From contig NZ_JARXYJ010000001.1 in NCBI RefSeq assembly GCF_029894425.1, positions 5,394,001 through 5,458,000 on the forward strand: DNA of 64,000 bases. The letters run 5' to 3'. The translations under genes and the position numbers were made by a program. The notes below the pieces were generated by a model. The model worked only from the letters and a program-made list of their open reading frames with translations, was not told where the DNA came from and made no database searches. Source of the stretch: Streptomyces sp. SAI-127. GTDB taxonomy: Bacteria > Actinomycetota > Actinomycetes > Streptomycetales > Streptomycetaceae. Below, in pieces: positions 7,636 to 15,389 of the stretch (position 1 is the stretch's first letter; each line of letters starts with the position of its first letter).

Positions 7636-8106
7636 ATGAGTGAGCGAAAGACCCCTCCGGAGGGCGTCACGGGGGCCGCCGCGGGAACCGCCGACCGGTC
7701 CATGCCGGAGGCACAGTCCGGCTCCTCCGCCCAGCCCCGGGAGGCCCTGAAGATCGCCTCCGGCTACGCCTTCACCGGGTCCGCCCTCGATCTGGGCGCG
7801 CTCATGTGGGGACGGCGTCTGTCTGCCGGACGCGCAGGTCAGGATCCCGCTGCCGTTGCTCAACCGGCGGGCGATGTCCCGGGGATCTCCGAACCGGGTG
7901 TGCGCAACGAGAAGGTGCAGGCCAGGGCCGCGGAAGTGCATCAGACGTGGGCCGCCACCGGGTGTCCCGCCGAGTTCCACGCCCTCGGCGGCATCGGTCA
8001 CGGCACTCCCGTGCGGGCCACCGTCACCAGTTTCGGGCCGGTGCTGCTGTCCAAGGTGCTCCAGCGTCAGGGCCGTCGTGGCAGTACGGCCCGGAGGAGG
8101 CGGTAG
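7636..8106 (+). pseudogene. Remnant of a HerA-like (DUF853) P-loop ATPase gene
   Basis: The first 60 codons (REALKIASGYAFTGSALDLGALMW) and a later block (GDVPGISEPG ... AEFHALGGIGHGTPVRATVT, then SFGPVLLSKVLQ) match the DUF853/HerA-like ATPase family. An extra G at 7810 shifts the frame: read in the +1 frame, 7811-7867 gives DGVCLPDAQVRIPLPLLNR as expected. At about 7867-7870 roughly 36 codons are missing, including the Walker A GATGTGKT stretch, and the frame returns. After LLSKVLQ (about 8064) the remaining about 350 residues of the family are gone. The open frame is therefore a chimera of decay, not a functional ATPase. Confidence 0.85.
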
Positions 8107-8125
8107 CCCCGCCTCCTCCGGAGGA

Positions 8126-8245
8126 TCAGCCGCGCTTCTCCGCTCTCAACGGCGGCTGCTTCTTCGTGCTCTGCGGTTTCGGCGCACTGCGTGCGGCCTC
8201 CGCGCGCAGCAGGGCGCGCAGGATCGCGTACGGGTCCTTGGACAT
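8126..8245 (-). CDS. 39-residue hypothetical protein
   Basis: MSKDPYAILRALLRAEAARS, then a Lys/Pro/Arg-rich tail. An AAGGA site sits 8 nt before ATG 8245. It follows the 8296-8613 gene by 50 nt on the same strand, so the two likely share a transcript. Short amphipathic helix, no known domain. It looks like a genuine small Streptomyces gene because of the good start signal, but the evidence is limited. Confidence 0.55.
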   Translation of the reverse strand: MSKDPYAILRALLRAEAARSAPKPQSTKKQPPLRAEKRG

Positions 8246-8295
8246 GACGGTGTTCCTTGCGTGAGTGCTGAGCAGGCCTGGGGAAGCGGGCTCTG

Positions 8296-8613
8296 TCAGC
8301 AGCGCAGGACCACGGAACGCAGGGCGCGCGGCACGTACGGCGGCCGCGGCGACACCGGCACGGGGCGGTACGCCGGCACGCCGGGAGCCGTCTCCGGTCG
8401 CGGAGCGGGGCGCAGAGGTACGGCCGTTCGGTGGACGGCCCGGGCCGGTGACCGCACAGGGGTGTCGAGGACGTCGTACTCGACGAGCTCCCCGGCCGGT
8501 ACGGGCGGCATCGCATGCGCCTGGAAATGCGCCCCGGGAACCAGCAGCGCGAGCAGCAGCACGAGCGTCCGCAGCCAGTCATGGCTGCACGGGGCACGTC
8601 GTACGGAACTCAC
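8296..8613 (-). CDS. Small secreted or membrane-anchored protein, hypothetical
   Basis: 105 residues from GTG 8613, with GGGGAG about 10 nt upstream. A twin-Arg-containing basic start and hydrophobic core (WLRTLVLLLALLVPGAHFQAHA, about 13-34) resemble a signal peptide with possible cleavage after AHA. The rest is Pro/Arg-rich without cysteines except near the C-terminus. No family recognised. It forms a probable two-gene unit with the 39-residue gene. Confidence 0.55.
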   Translation of the reverse strand: MSSVRRAPCSHDWLRTLVLLLALLVPGAHFQAHAMPPVPAGELVEYDVLDTPVRSPARAVHRTAVPLRPAPRPETAPGVPAYRPVPVSPRPPYVPRALRSVVLRC

Positions 8614-8737
8614 ACAGGTCGTCTCCCCGCCCGGCGCACGTGATTCATCACTTCGGCCGCGCGATTCACCCGGTCGCAGCAGTGCGCCCGTCGGTGGTGC
8701 GGAAGGTGACGCTCGCCGGTTCCCGTCCGGCGAGGCT

Positions 8738-8996
8738 GTGGCCGTCGGGAGGGCGGTGGTGTGGTGAGGGCGTGGCGGATCTCGGGCGTGGCTCGTCAGC
8801 GGTCGCGGGGCTCACCGGGTCGCGGCAGCACGCACACCGAGTTCGGCCATGAGCTTGTCCGATCGAGGTGGCTTGCCCGTCGATCGTGCGGCGGGGTTGT
8901 GGCCGTCGGTGGGGCGAGGGCGTGGCGGATGTCGGGGGTGGCGCCAGCGGGCGCCGTCCGTGGGTCTGACTCGTCAGAGGTCGCGGCAGCACGCAT
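8738..8996. repeat. Degenerate direct repeat in non-coding DNA
   Basis: Two diverged copies of about 100 nt: copy 1 about 8738-8836, copy 2 about 8899-8996. Shared blocks include GAGGGCGTGGCGGAT (8766 and 8916) and GTCGCGGCAGCACGCA (8819 and 8980). The two anchor blocks are offset by 150 and 161 nt, so copies differ by small insertions. The full gap 8614-9202 shows no credible gene on either strand. Confidence 0.5.
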
Positions 8997-9202
8997 GCCG
9001 GTGATGGGGCGGCTGGGTGGCACCCATCGGTTCCCGGCCGGCGGGTGTGGCTCGTGATTCGGCTGCCCGGCGGCAGTGGCGGTGTGCCGAGGACCTGGGT
9101 GGCACTCGCCGGTCGCCTTCAGCCGTGGGATTCACCGGACCGGGGCATGACCGTGGAACACGCGTGTCGACAGCCGGGGCGGTCGCAGAGGTGGCGTCGC
9201 GG

Positions 9203-9853
9203 TCACAGCGTGCGCGGCACCTCTCGGGCCCGGGTGCGGATGGTGAGCGCGGTGATGATCTCGACGACGCCGACGACGACCAGCCAGATGCCGCCCACCA
9301 GGGTGAGCACGGCGACCGATTCGAAGGGGGAGTCGATCAGCACGATCCCGGCGGCGAAGGTGAGGACGCCGAGGAGGATCTGCCAGCCGCGGGCCGGCAT
9401 CGACCGGTCGGACGCGGCGGCCAGGGTCTGGGTGATGCCGCGGATCAGCCAGCCGATGCCGATCCACAGGGCGAGCAGCAGGATCGACCGCATCGGGCCG
9501 CGCAGACAGAACAGGCCCAGCAGGATCGACAGAGCGCCGCTGATGAAGGCCAGGACGCGCAGGGCCGTCGTTCTGTGGGTGCCGAAGGCCGCGACCAGCT
9601 GGAAGACACCGCTGATCAGGAGGTAGACGCCGAAGAGGACACCGGCCACGAGCAGGGAGGCGTCGGGCCAGACCAGGACCAGAACGCCGAGGATCAGGGA
9701 GGCGGCGCCGGTGAGCAGGACGACCTGCCAGGCGGCCTGGGCGAGGGTGTGCAAGGGCCCCTCGAGGGGCGGTTCGGGCGCGTGCGGCGAGACGCCCGGC
9801 GGGCGGCCCGCGTGGACCTTGCGGTCGTTGAAGCGGTCGTCGAACTCGGTCAT
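9203..9853 (-). CDS. HdeD-family (DUF308) integral membrane protein
   Basis: 216 residues: a polar 40-residue N-terminus, then six hydrophobic helices arranged as three pairs with the family's repeated glycine-rich turns (LILGVLVLVWPDASLLVAG, SILLGLFCLRGP, WILLGV-type and AAGIVLIDSPFESVAVL). HdeD relatives are implicated in acid or stress resistance in enterobacteria; the role in Streptomyces is unknown. ATG 9853 is used. Monocistronic as far as seen. Confidence 0.85.
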   Translation of the reverse strand: MTEFDDRFNDRKVHAGRPPGVSPHAPEPPLEGPLHTLAQAAWQVVLLTGAASLILGVLVLVWPDASLLVAGVLFGVYLLISGVFQLVAAFGTHRTTALRVLAFISGALSILLGLFCLRGPMRSILLLALWIGIGWLIRGITQTLAAASDRSMPARGWQILLGVLTFAAGIVLIDSPFESVAVLTLVGGIWLVVVGVVEIITALTIRTRAREVPRTL

Positions 9854-9957
9854 GGTCCATGCTGGGACCGCCGGACACCGCACTGCCACCGGGGCGGGCC
9901 ACCCGGCTGACCGCGCTCCGCGTCGACTCCCTCTCGGCCAGATCCGCCGGACCGGCC

Positions 9958-10545
9958 CTAGGACTTCTTGGCCGCCTTCGCCGCCGCCTTCATCTCCTGC
10001 TTGTGCGCGCGGACCTTGGTCAGTGACTCGGGGCCGGTGATGTCGGCGACGGACCGGAAGGACTTCGGCTCGCCGTACGCGCCCGCGGCCTCGCGCCAGC
10101 CCTTCGGCTGAACGCCGAGCTGCTTGCCCAGCAACGCCAGGAAGATCTGTGCCTTCTGCTTCCCGAACCCCGGCAGCTCCTCCAGCCGGCGCAGCAGTTC
10201 GCGGCCGTCGGCCACGCCCTTCCAGACCAGCTCGGCCCGACCGTCGTAGTGCTCGACCAGGTACTGGCACAACTGCTGGATCCGCTTGGCCATCGAGCCG
10301 GGGTAGCGGTGCACGGCCGGCTTCTCGGAGAGCAGCGCGGCGAAGGCCTCCGGTTCCTGTGCGGCGATCTCGTGGGCGTCGAGGTCGTTCGCGCCGAGGC
10401 GGTCCGCGATGGTGCGGGGGCCCTTGAACGCCCACTCCATCGGGACCTGCTGGTCCAGCAGCATCCCGACCAGCGCGGCGAGCGGGGAGCGGCCGAGGAG
10501 CTCGTCGGCCTCGGGGTCCTGGGAGAGGTGAAGGGTGACGTCCAT
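9958..10545 (-). CDS. HhH-GPD base-excision-repair family protein
   Basis: 195 residues from ATG 10545 (GGGGGC directly upstream; ATG 10557 is an alternative). The N-terminal helical region MEWAFKGPRTIADRLG and the helix-hairpin-helix LEELPGFGKQKAQIFLALLG (about 120-140) place it in an actinobacterial HhH-GPD subfamily of uncharacterised DNA glycosylase-like proteins. A Lys/Ala-rich tail ends the protein. The canonical catalytic Lys/Asp pair cannot be assigned from sequence alone, so glycosylase activity is inferred. Confidence 0.82.
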   Translation of the reverse strand: MDVTLHLSQDPEADELLGRSPLAALVGMLLDQQVPMEWAFKGPRTIADRLGANDLDAHEIAAQEPEAFAALLSEKPAVHRYPGSMAKRIQQLCQYLVEHYDGRAELVWKGVADGRELLRRLEELPGFGKQKAQIFLALLGKQLGVQPKGWREAAGAYGEPKSFRSVADITGPESLTKVRAHKQEMKAAAKAAKKS

Positions 10546-10578
10546 GCCCCCGATCATGCCTGCGCCGACGGCTCGCCT

Positions 10579-11316
10579 CTACCGGGAGCCGGCGGACTGC
10601 TCCCTCCAGTAGCCGAGCGCGTTCACCCGATCTTTGGCGACACCGAGATCCTTGCGGACGTACGACGACAGCGCCCTGGTCGTCGCCGTGTCGCAGGCGA
10701 TCCACACATACGCGTCCGGGTGGCTCTTCAGCAGACCGGGCAGGTCCGCCTTCACCTGGGCGACCAGATGCGCGCCGGAGTCGAGGCGGAGGACCCGGCG
10801 GACCTCGTGGCGGGACGGGTCGGTGCGGAAGGGGAGGCCGTCGTCGCCGCCCTCGAACCAGACGGTCGCGGGGGAGGAGTCCAGGGCGCCGAGGAGGGAG
10901 TTGAGGGCGGGCAGGGAGGCCGGGTCGCCGATGGCGAAGACATGGGTGGGCTCGGGGTCGGGGCGCTCGAAGCCGGTTCCGTGGACGGTGGCCTCGACGG
11001 TGTCGCCGGGCTTCGCCGTCCGGGCCCAGTCGCTGGCCACGCCGTCGTGCAGCGCGAACTCCAGGCTGAAGGTGCCTGCCGCGGGGTCCGGGTCCACCAG
11101 GGTGTAGGCGCGCTGGTGCGGTTTGCCCGCCGCGGCGAACCACAGGCGCACCCACATCGTCGGGTGGACGCCGGTGACGGCAAGCATCCCGCCGTCGGTG
11201 AGGTGCACCCGCCGGTACGCGCCGGTGACGTCCTCGGCGCCGGTCACGGTGAACGTGAAGTCCTTCGCGCGCAGCAGCCTCAGGACCGCTCCCTCCCAGC
11301 CGTGCCCCTGCCCCAT
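10579..11316 (-). CDS. Siderophore-interacting protein (FAD/NAD(P)H ferric-siderophore reductase)
   Basis: 245 residues from ATG 11316. N-terminal FAD-binding barrel (about 20-125) with RAYT at 69-72 and a C-terminal SIP domain (about 130-245; VFAIGDPASLPALNSLL, AYVWIACDTATTRALSSYVRKDLG, ending GYWREQ), which identifies the ViuB/SIP family. It reduces Fe(III)-siderophore in the cytosol to release iron. An iron box (11358-11376) lies just upstream and is shared with the divergent acylase operon, so iron repression is expected. Confidence 0.93.
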   Translation of the reverse strand: MGQGHGWEGAVLRLLRAKDFTFTVTGAEDVTGAYRRVHLTDGGMLAVTGVHPTMWVRLWFAAAGKPHQRAYTLVDPDPAAGTFSLEFALHDGVASDWARTAKPGDTVEATVHGTGFERPDPEPTHVFAIGDPASLPALNSLLGALDSSPATVWFEGGDDGLPFRTDPSRHEVRRVLRLDSGAHLVAQVKADLPGLLKSHPDAYVWIACDTATTRALSSYVRKDLGVAKDRVNALGYWREQSAGSR

Positions 11317-11357
11317 GACCTTTTCACCCCTCACGTACGATTCCCTCACCAGTAAAC

Positions 11358-11376
11358 TTAGGTAAGCCTAACTTAA
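11358..11376. promoter_or_regulatory. Iron box (DtxR/DmdR1-type operator)
   Basis: TTAGGTAAGCCTAACTTAA matches the DtxR-type palindrome TTAGGTTAGCCTAACCTAA at 17 of 19 positions. It sits between the divergent SIP gene (start 11316) and the acylase gene (start 11395), close enough to both starts to repress both when iron is sufficient. Confidence 0.85.
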
Positions 11377-11394
11377 AGGGAAGCGGGTTCGAGG

Positions 11395-13503
11395 GTGAGT
11401 ATCGAGATCTACCGCGACGCCTGGGGGATACCCCATCTCCGCGCGGGCAGCGCACATGAACTCGCCCGCGCCCAGGGCCGGGTCACCGCCCGCGACCGTG
11501 CCTGGCAGCTGGAGGTGGAACGGCATCGCGCGCAGGGCACCTCGGCCGCCTTCCTCGGTGCCGGGGCCCTGTCCTGGGACACCCTCGCGAGACGGGCCCG
11601 CCTGGACGACACGGCGAGACGCTGCTTCCAGGCGCTGGAGAGACGGGACCCGGAGACGGCCGACTGGGTGCGGGCGTACGTCGACGGCGTGAACGAGGAG
11701 CTGCCGGGCACGCGGGCCCCGGAGCTCGCCCGCGTCGGCCTCGCCCCCGGGCGCTGGGAGCCCTGGACCCCGCTCGGCGTCTGGCTCGCCACCCACATCC
11801 TGTTCGCCGGCTTCCCGGCCAAGCTCTGGCGGGACGAGGCGCTACGGCACCTGGGCCCGGACGCGGTCGGGCTGTTCGCCGCCGACGGCCCGGGCACCTC
11901 CGGCAGCAACGGCTGGCTGGTCGCCGGCGCCCGCACCACCACCGGCCATGCCGTCCTCGCGGGCGACCCGCACCGCTACATCGAGGATCCCGGCGTCTAC
12001 CAGCAGATCCGGCTCGCCTGCCCCGAGTTCGACGTCGTCGGCCTCGCCGTTCCCGGCGTCCCCGGCATCGCCCACTTCGGCCACACCGGCACGGTCGCCT
12101 GGTCCATCACCAACGCCATGGCCGACTACCAGGACCTGTACCGGGAGCGACTGCGCCGCACGGGGGCCGGGGTGGAGGCCCTCGGCCCGGACGGCGTCTG
12201 GCACCGCGCCGCCCGGCACACCGAGACGGTCGAGGTGGCGGGCGAGGCCCCGGTCGAGATCGAGGTGATCGAGACCGGGCGGGGGCCGGTGATCGCGGGG
12301 GGTCCGGAAGGGCTGGACGGGGGAGTGCCGGACGAGGAGCGGACGGGCTTCCCGGGGACGCCCGTGGCCCTCTCCCTCCGCTACCCGCCCCGGGTCACCG
12401 AGGACCTCGGTTTCAGTGCCCTGCTCCCTCTGCTCCGGGCCCGCCGTACCGCCGACGTGGACCAGGCGTTCGACCTGTGGGCCGAGCCCGTGAACGTCGT
12501 CCAGGCCGCCGACACCGAGGGCGGGCTGCTGCACCGGGTCGCCGGAAGAGTCCCCGTGCGCGCGGAGGCCAACCGGCTGCACCCCGTCCCCGCCTGGGAG
12601 CCCGGGCACGACTGGCAGGGCTGGCACGACTCTCCCCGCGCCGGTCTCACCGACGGCATCGCCGTGATGGCCAACCAGCGCGGCCCCGCCACCCCGCTCG
12701 GCGTGGAGTTCGCCCCGCCCCACCGGGCGGACCGCATCACCGCCCTGCTGCGGGAGAAGGAGCAGTGGTCGGCCGCCGACATGCCCCGGATCCACATGGA
12801 CACCCATCTCGCCTCGGCGCAGCCCCTGTTGGATCACATCGAGGCCCTGGACGGACTGAGCCCCGAGGCCGTGACCACGAGGGAAACGATTCTCCGCTGG
12901 GATCGCCGCATGGTCGCGAGCAGCCGGGAGGCCGCCCTCTACGCCGCCGTACGCAGCGCGGTCGTACGACGGCTCGCCGCCCACCCCGCGTTCGCGGCCC
13001 TGACCGCCCCGCCCGCCTACCCGGACGTCCTCCTCCCCTGGCTCGGCCTCGTCCCCCGCATCGCCTTCGCGCTCGAACACCTCCTGCGCGCCGAGGAGTT
13101 GTACGGCATCGACCGCGCCGGGACCGTGCGGGCCGCCGTGGAGGAAGTGGCCGCCGAACCGCCGCGGGGCACCTGGGGCGACACCCATCGCCTCGCCCCC
13201 TGGCGGGCGCTTCCCGATGACGAGCGCGAGGCCGCCGCCCTCTCCGCCGCCCTCTCCGGCGACCACGACTGCGTGCTGTGCACCTCCGCGGTCCCCGGAC
13301 TCACCGACCTCGCCGCCCGTGGCCCGGCCGCCCGATACATCTGGGACCTGGCCCGCCGCGAGGACAGTCTCTGGGTGGTCCCGCTGGGCGCCTCCGGCGT
13401 GCCCGGTTCACCCCATCACCGCGACCAACTCCCCCTGTGGCTCAAGGGAGATCTCGTCCCGGTCGACACCGACTGGCAGCACCTGACGAAGGAAGACCGA
13501 TGA
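11395..13503 (+). CDS. Penicillin acylase-family Ntn hydrolase
   Basis: 702 residues from GTG 11395. S45 family: an N-terminal alpha part, then the autocatalytic junction GTSGSNGW with the nucleophile Ser171, and a beta part with the family's GIAHFGHTGTVAWSITNAMADYQDLY stretch. Such enzymes cleave or transfer acyl groups from amides (beta-lactams, homoserine lactones, pyoverdine precursor). There is no obvious signal peptide, unlike periplasmic acylases. The iron box upstream and the translationally coupled siderophore-type acetyltransferase downstream suggest a substrate in hydroxamate siderophore metabolism; from memory a similar pair has been called desG/desH. Confidence 0.9.
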   Translation: MSIEIYRDAWGIPHLRAGSAHELARAQGRVTARDRAWQLEVERHRAQGTSAAFLGAGALSWDTLARRARLDDTARRCFQALERRDPETADWVRAYVDGVNEELPGTRAPELARVGLAPGRWEPWTPLGVWLATHILFAGFPAKLWRDEALRHLGPDAVGLFAADGPGTSGSNGWLVAGARTTTGHAVLAGDPHRYIEDPGVYQQIRLACPEFDVVGLAVPGVPGIAHFGHTGTVAWSITNAMADYQDLYRERLRRTGAGVEALGPDGVWHRAARHTETVEVAGEAPVEIEVIETGRGPVIAGGPEGLDGGVPDEERTGFPGTPVALSLRYPPRVTEDLGFSALLPLLRARRTADVDQAFDLWAEPVNVVQAADTEGGLLHRVAGRVPVRAEANRLHPVPAWEPGHDWQGWHDSPRAGLTDGIAVMANQRGPATPLGVEFAPPHRADRITALLREKEQWSAADMPRIHMDTHLASAQPLLDHIEALDGLSPEAVTTRETILRWDRRMVASSREAALYAAVRSAVVRRLAAHPAFAALTAPPAYPDVLLPWLGLVPRIAFALEHLLRAEELYGIDRAGTVRAAVEEVAAEPPRGTWGDTHRLAPWRALPDDEREAAALSAALSGDHDCVLCTSAVPGLTDLAARGPAARYIWDLARREDSLWVVPLGASGVPGSPHHRDQLPLWLKGDLVPVDTDWQHLTKEDR

Positions 13504-14120
13504 GACCGATGTCCGAGACCCCCACCCGTGAGGCGGTCCACACCCAGCCAGTGGACGGCTTCGGCACCGTCCGCGTCCTGCGCCTCGACCCGCACGCCGA
13601 CGCCGCGACGGTCCACGCCTGGGTGCGCGAGGAACGGGCCGCGTTCTGGGGCATGAACGGCCTCACCGAGGAGCAGGTGGCCGAGATCTACGCCCACTTG
13701 GACACTCTCGACACCCACCACGCCTATCTGCTGGAGAAGGACGGCGAACCGGTCGGACTCCTGCAGACCTACGAGCCGGAGGCGGACCGGGTCAGCGAGT
13801 GCTACCCCGTGGAACCCGGTGACATCGGCGTCCACCTGCTGCTTCCGCCCCCCGGCCCGCACGGCACGCGCTCCGGCTGGTCGTCGGCGCTGCTGTCGGC
13901 CGTGGCCTCGTACGTGCTGCTGGGCCTGGACAAACGGCGGGTCGTGGTCGACCCCGACGTGCGCAACGAGAAGGCCGTCGCCCGTTTCCTGAAGCAGGGT
14001 TTCGTGGCCGGACCCGCGGTCGTGCTGCCGGAGATCGACCTCCCGGACGTGTACCTGCCCGAGAAGCACGCCCAACTGGCGTTCCTGGCAAGGGAGGTAG
14101 CCTTTCCGGGTGACGCCTGA
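13500..14120 (+). CDS. GNAT acetyltransferase of the siderophore type (IucB/AlcB/DesC-like)
   Basis: 206 residues; start ATG 13500 overlaps the acylase stop (ATGA) with GGAAG 6 nt upstream. Features of the N6-hydroxylysine acyltransferase subfamily are visible: the N-terminal LRLDPHADAATVHAWVREERAAFWGM region, HHAYLLEKDGEPVGLLQTYEP, GDIGVHLLLPP, and the terminal RRVVVDPDVRNEKAVARFLKQGF acetyl-CoA region. Such enzymes acylate hydroxylated diamines in hydroxamate siderophores. No hydroxylase or NIS synthetase lies nearby, so it would act in trans on another locus or modify a finished product. Confidence 0.88.
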   Translation: MRPMSETPTREAVHTQPVDGFGTVRVLRLDPHADAATVHAWVREERAAFWGMNGLTEEQVAEIYAHLDTLDTHHAYLLEKDGEPVGLLQTYEPEADRVSECYPVEPGDIGVHLLLPPPGPHGTRSGWSSALLSAVASYVLLGLDKRRVVVDPDVRNEKAVARFLKQGFVAGPAVVLPEIDLPDVYLPEKHAQLAFLAREVAFPGDA

Positions 14121-14577
14121 CGACCTCGTCGCCCACTACGGCATGGAACCGATCCCCCGCGAGGGCGGGCTGTTCCGGCAGACCTGGGCGGGCGAGGAGC
14201 GGGCCGACGGCAGGCCGCACGGCACGGCGATCGTCGCCCTCCTCACCGCCGACGACTACTCCGCCCTGCACCGCCTGCCCAGCGACGAGATCTGGCACCA
14301 CTACCTCGGCGACCCGCTGGACCTCCTGCTCCTCGCCCCGGACGGCACGGCGACGACCGCCGTCGTGGGCCCGGACATACGCGGCGGCCAGCACCCCCAG
14401 CTGACCGTGCCCGCGGGCACCTGGATGGGGGCAAGGACCCGCGGCGCGTGGACCTTCTTCGGCTGCACCATGGCGCCCGGCTTCACCTACGAGGACTACG
14501 AGCACGGGAACGCGGCCGAACTGACGGCGCGTTATCCGTCCGAGGCCGCGCGCATCGCGGGACTGTGCCGCCCATGA
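14110..14577 (+). CDS. Cupin-fold DUF985 protein
   Basis: 155 residues from GTG 14110, overlapping the previous gene by 11 nt. LVAHYGMEPIPREGGLFRQTW, then LHRLPSDEIWHHYLGDPLDLLLL, PQLTVPAGTWMGAR, and GCTMAPGFTYEDYEHG match the DUF985 cupin family. Histidines of the WHHY segment could bind metal. Enzymatic role unknown. It sits between an acetyltransferase and an SDR in a chain of overlapping starts, so all four are probably one operon. Confidence 0.87.
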   Translation: MTPDDLVAHYGMEPIPREGGLFRQTWAGEERADGRPHGTAIVALLTADDYSALHRLPSDEIWHHYLGDPLDLLLLAPDGTATTAVVGPDIRGGQHPQLTVPAGTWMGARTRGAWTFFGCTMAPGFTYEDYEHGNAAELTARYPSEAARIAGLCRP

Positions 14578-15326
14578 GACTCCTGGAAGGTCAGGTCGCC
14601 CTGGTCACGGGCGCGAGCGGCGGCATCGGGCGGGGGATCGCGCTGCGGTTCGCCGAGGAGGGCGCGGCGGTCGCGGTCCATTGCCGTACGGCGGTGGCGG
14701 CGGCCCGTGAAGTGGCGTCCCGGATCGAGGACTCGGGCGCCCGGGCCGTCGTACTGGAAGCGGATCTGCGGGACGAGGACGAGTGCCACCGGCTGGTCCG
14801 GGAGGCCGCAGCGTGGGGCGGCCGGCTGACCGCCCTGGTCAACAACGCGGGCGTGCAGCCCACTCAGCCCCTGCCCGGGATGACGGCGGCGGACTGGCGC
14901 GCGGTCGTGGAGACCAACCTGACCGGTGTCTTCGCGTGCACCCAGGCGGCGGCCGAGGTCATGGGGCCGGGCGGCTGCGTGACCCACATCGCGTCCATCG
15001 AGGCGCGTCACCCCGCGCCCGAGCACGCCCACTACTCCGCCTCCAAGGCCGCGATCGTGACGCACGCGCGGTCGGCGGCCCTGGAGTACGGGCCGCGGGG
15101 CATCCGCGTGAACACGGTCTCGCCCGGGCTGATCGACCGGGCGGGGCTGGCGGAGGCCTGGCCGGAGGGGGTGCAGCGGTGGGGGCGGAAAGCGCCTCTG
15201 GGGCGGCTCGGGCGGCCCGAGGACGTGGCCGACGCGTGCGTGTTCCTGGCCTCAGCGCTCGCGTCCTGGGTCACCGGGCACGACCTGGTGGTGGACGGCG
15301 GGGTGTCCGCCCGGCCCACGTGGTGA
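14574..15326 (+). CDS. Short-chain dehydrogenase/reductase
   Basis: 250 residues; ATG overlaps the DUF985 stop (ATGA). Rossmann motif TGASGGIG (about 13-20), NNAG near 88-91, catalytic Ser in HIAS and YSASK (Tyr-x3-Lys), and a C-terminal VTGHDLVVDGG. NAD(P)-dependent oxidation or reduction of an unknown alcohol/ketone. It is the last gene of the iron-boxed unit; whether it serves siderophore metabolism is unknown. Confidence 0.92.
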   Translation: MRLLEGQVALVTGASGGIGRGIALRFAEEGAAVAVHCRTAVAAAREVASRIEDSGARAVVLEADLRDEDECHRLVREAAAWGGRLTALVNNAGVQPTQPLPGMTAADWRAVVETNLTGVFACTQAAAEVMGPGGCVTHIASIEARHPAPEHAHYSASKAAIVTHARSAALEYGPRGIRVNTVSPGLIDRAGLAEAWPEGVQRWGRKAPLGRLGRPEDVADACVFLASALASWVTGHDLVVDGGVSARPTW

Positions 15327-15389
15327 GCGCTCGGGGGTTCGCGTCCGTACCTATCGGGAAGACCGCGAGCCCAGGTACGGAGTAGTGAC

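Noticed and set aside
13278..13499. Longer N-terminus for the GNAT protein overlapping the acylase gene
   Set aside because: The upstream residues are antifamily Arg/Pro-rich shadow; ATG 13500 has GGAAG and an ATGA overlap.
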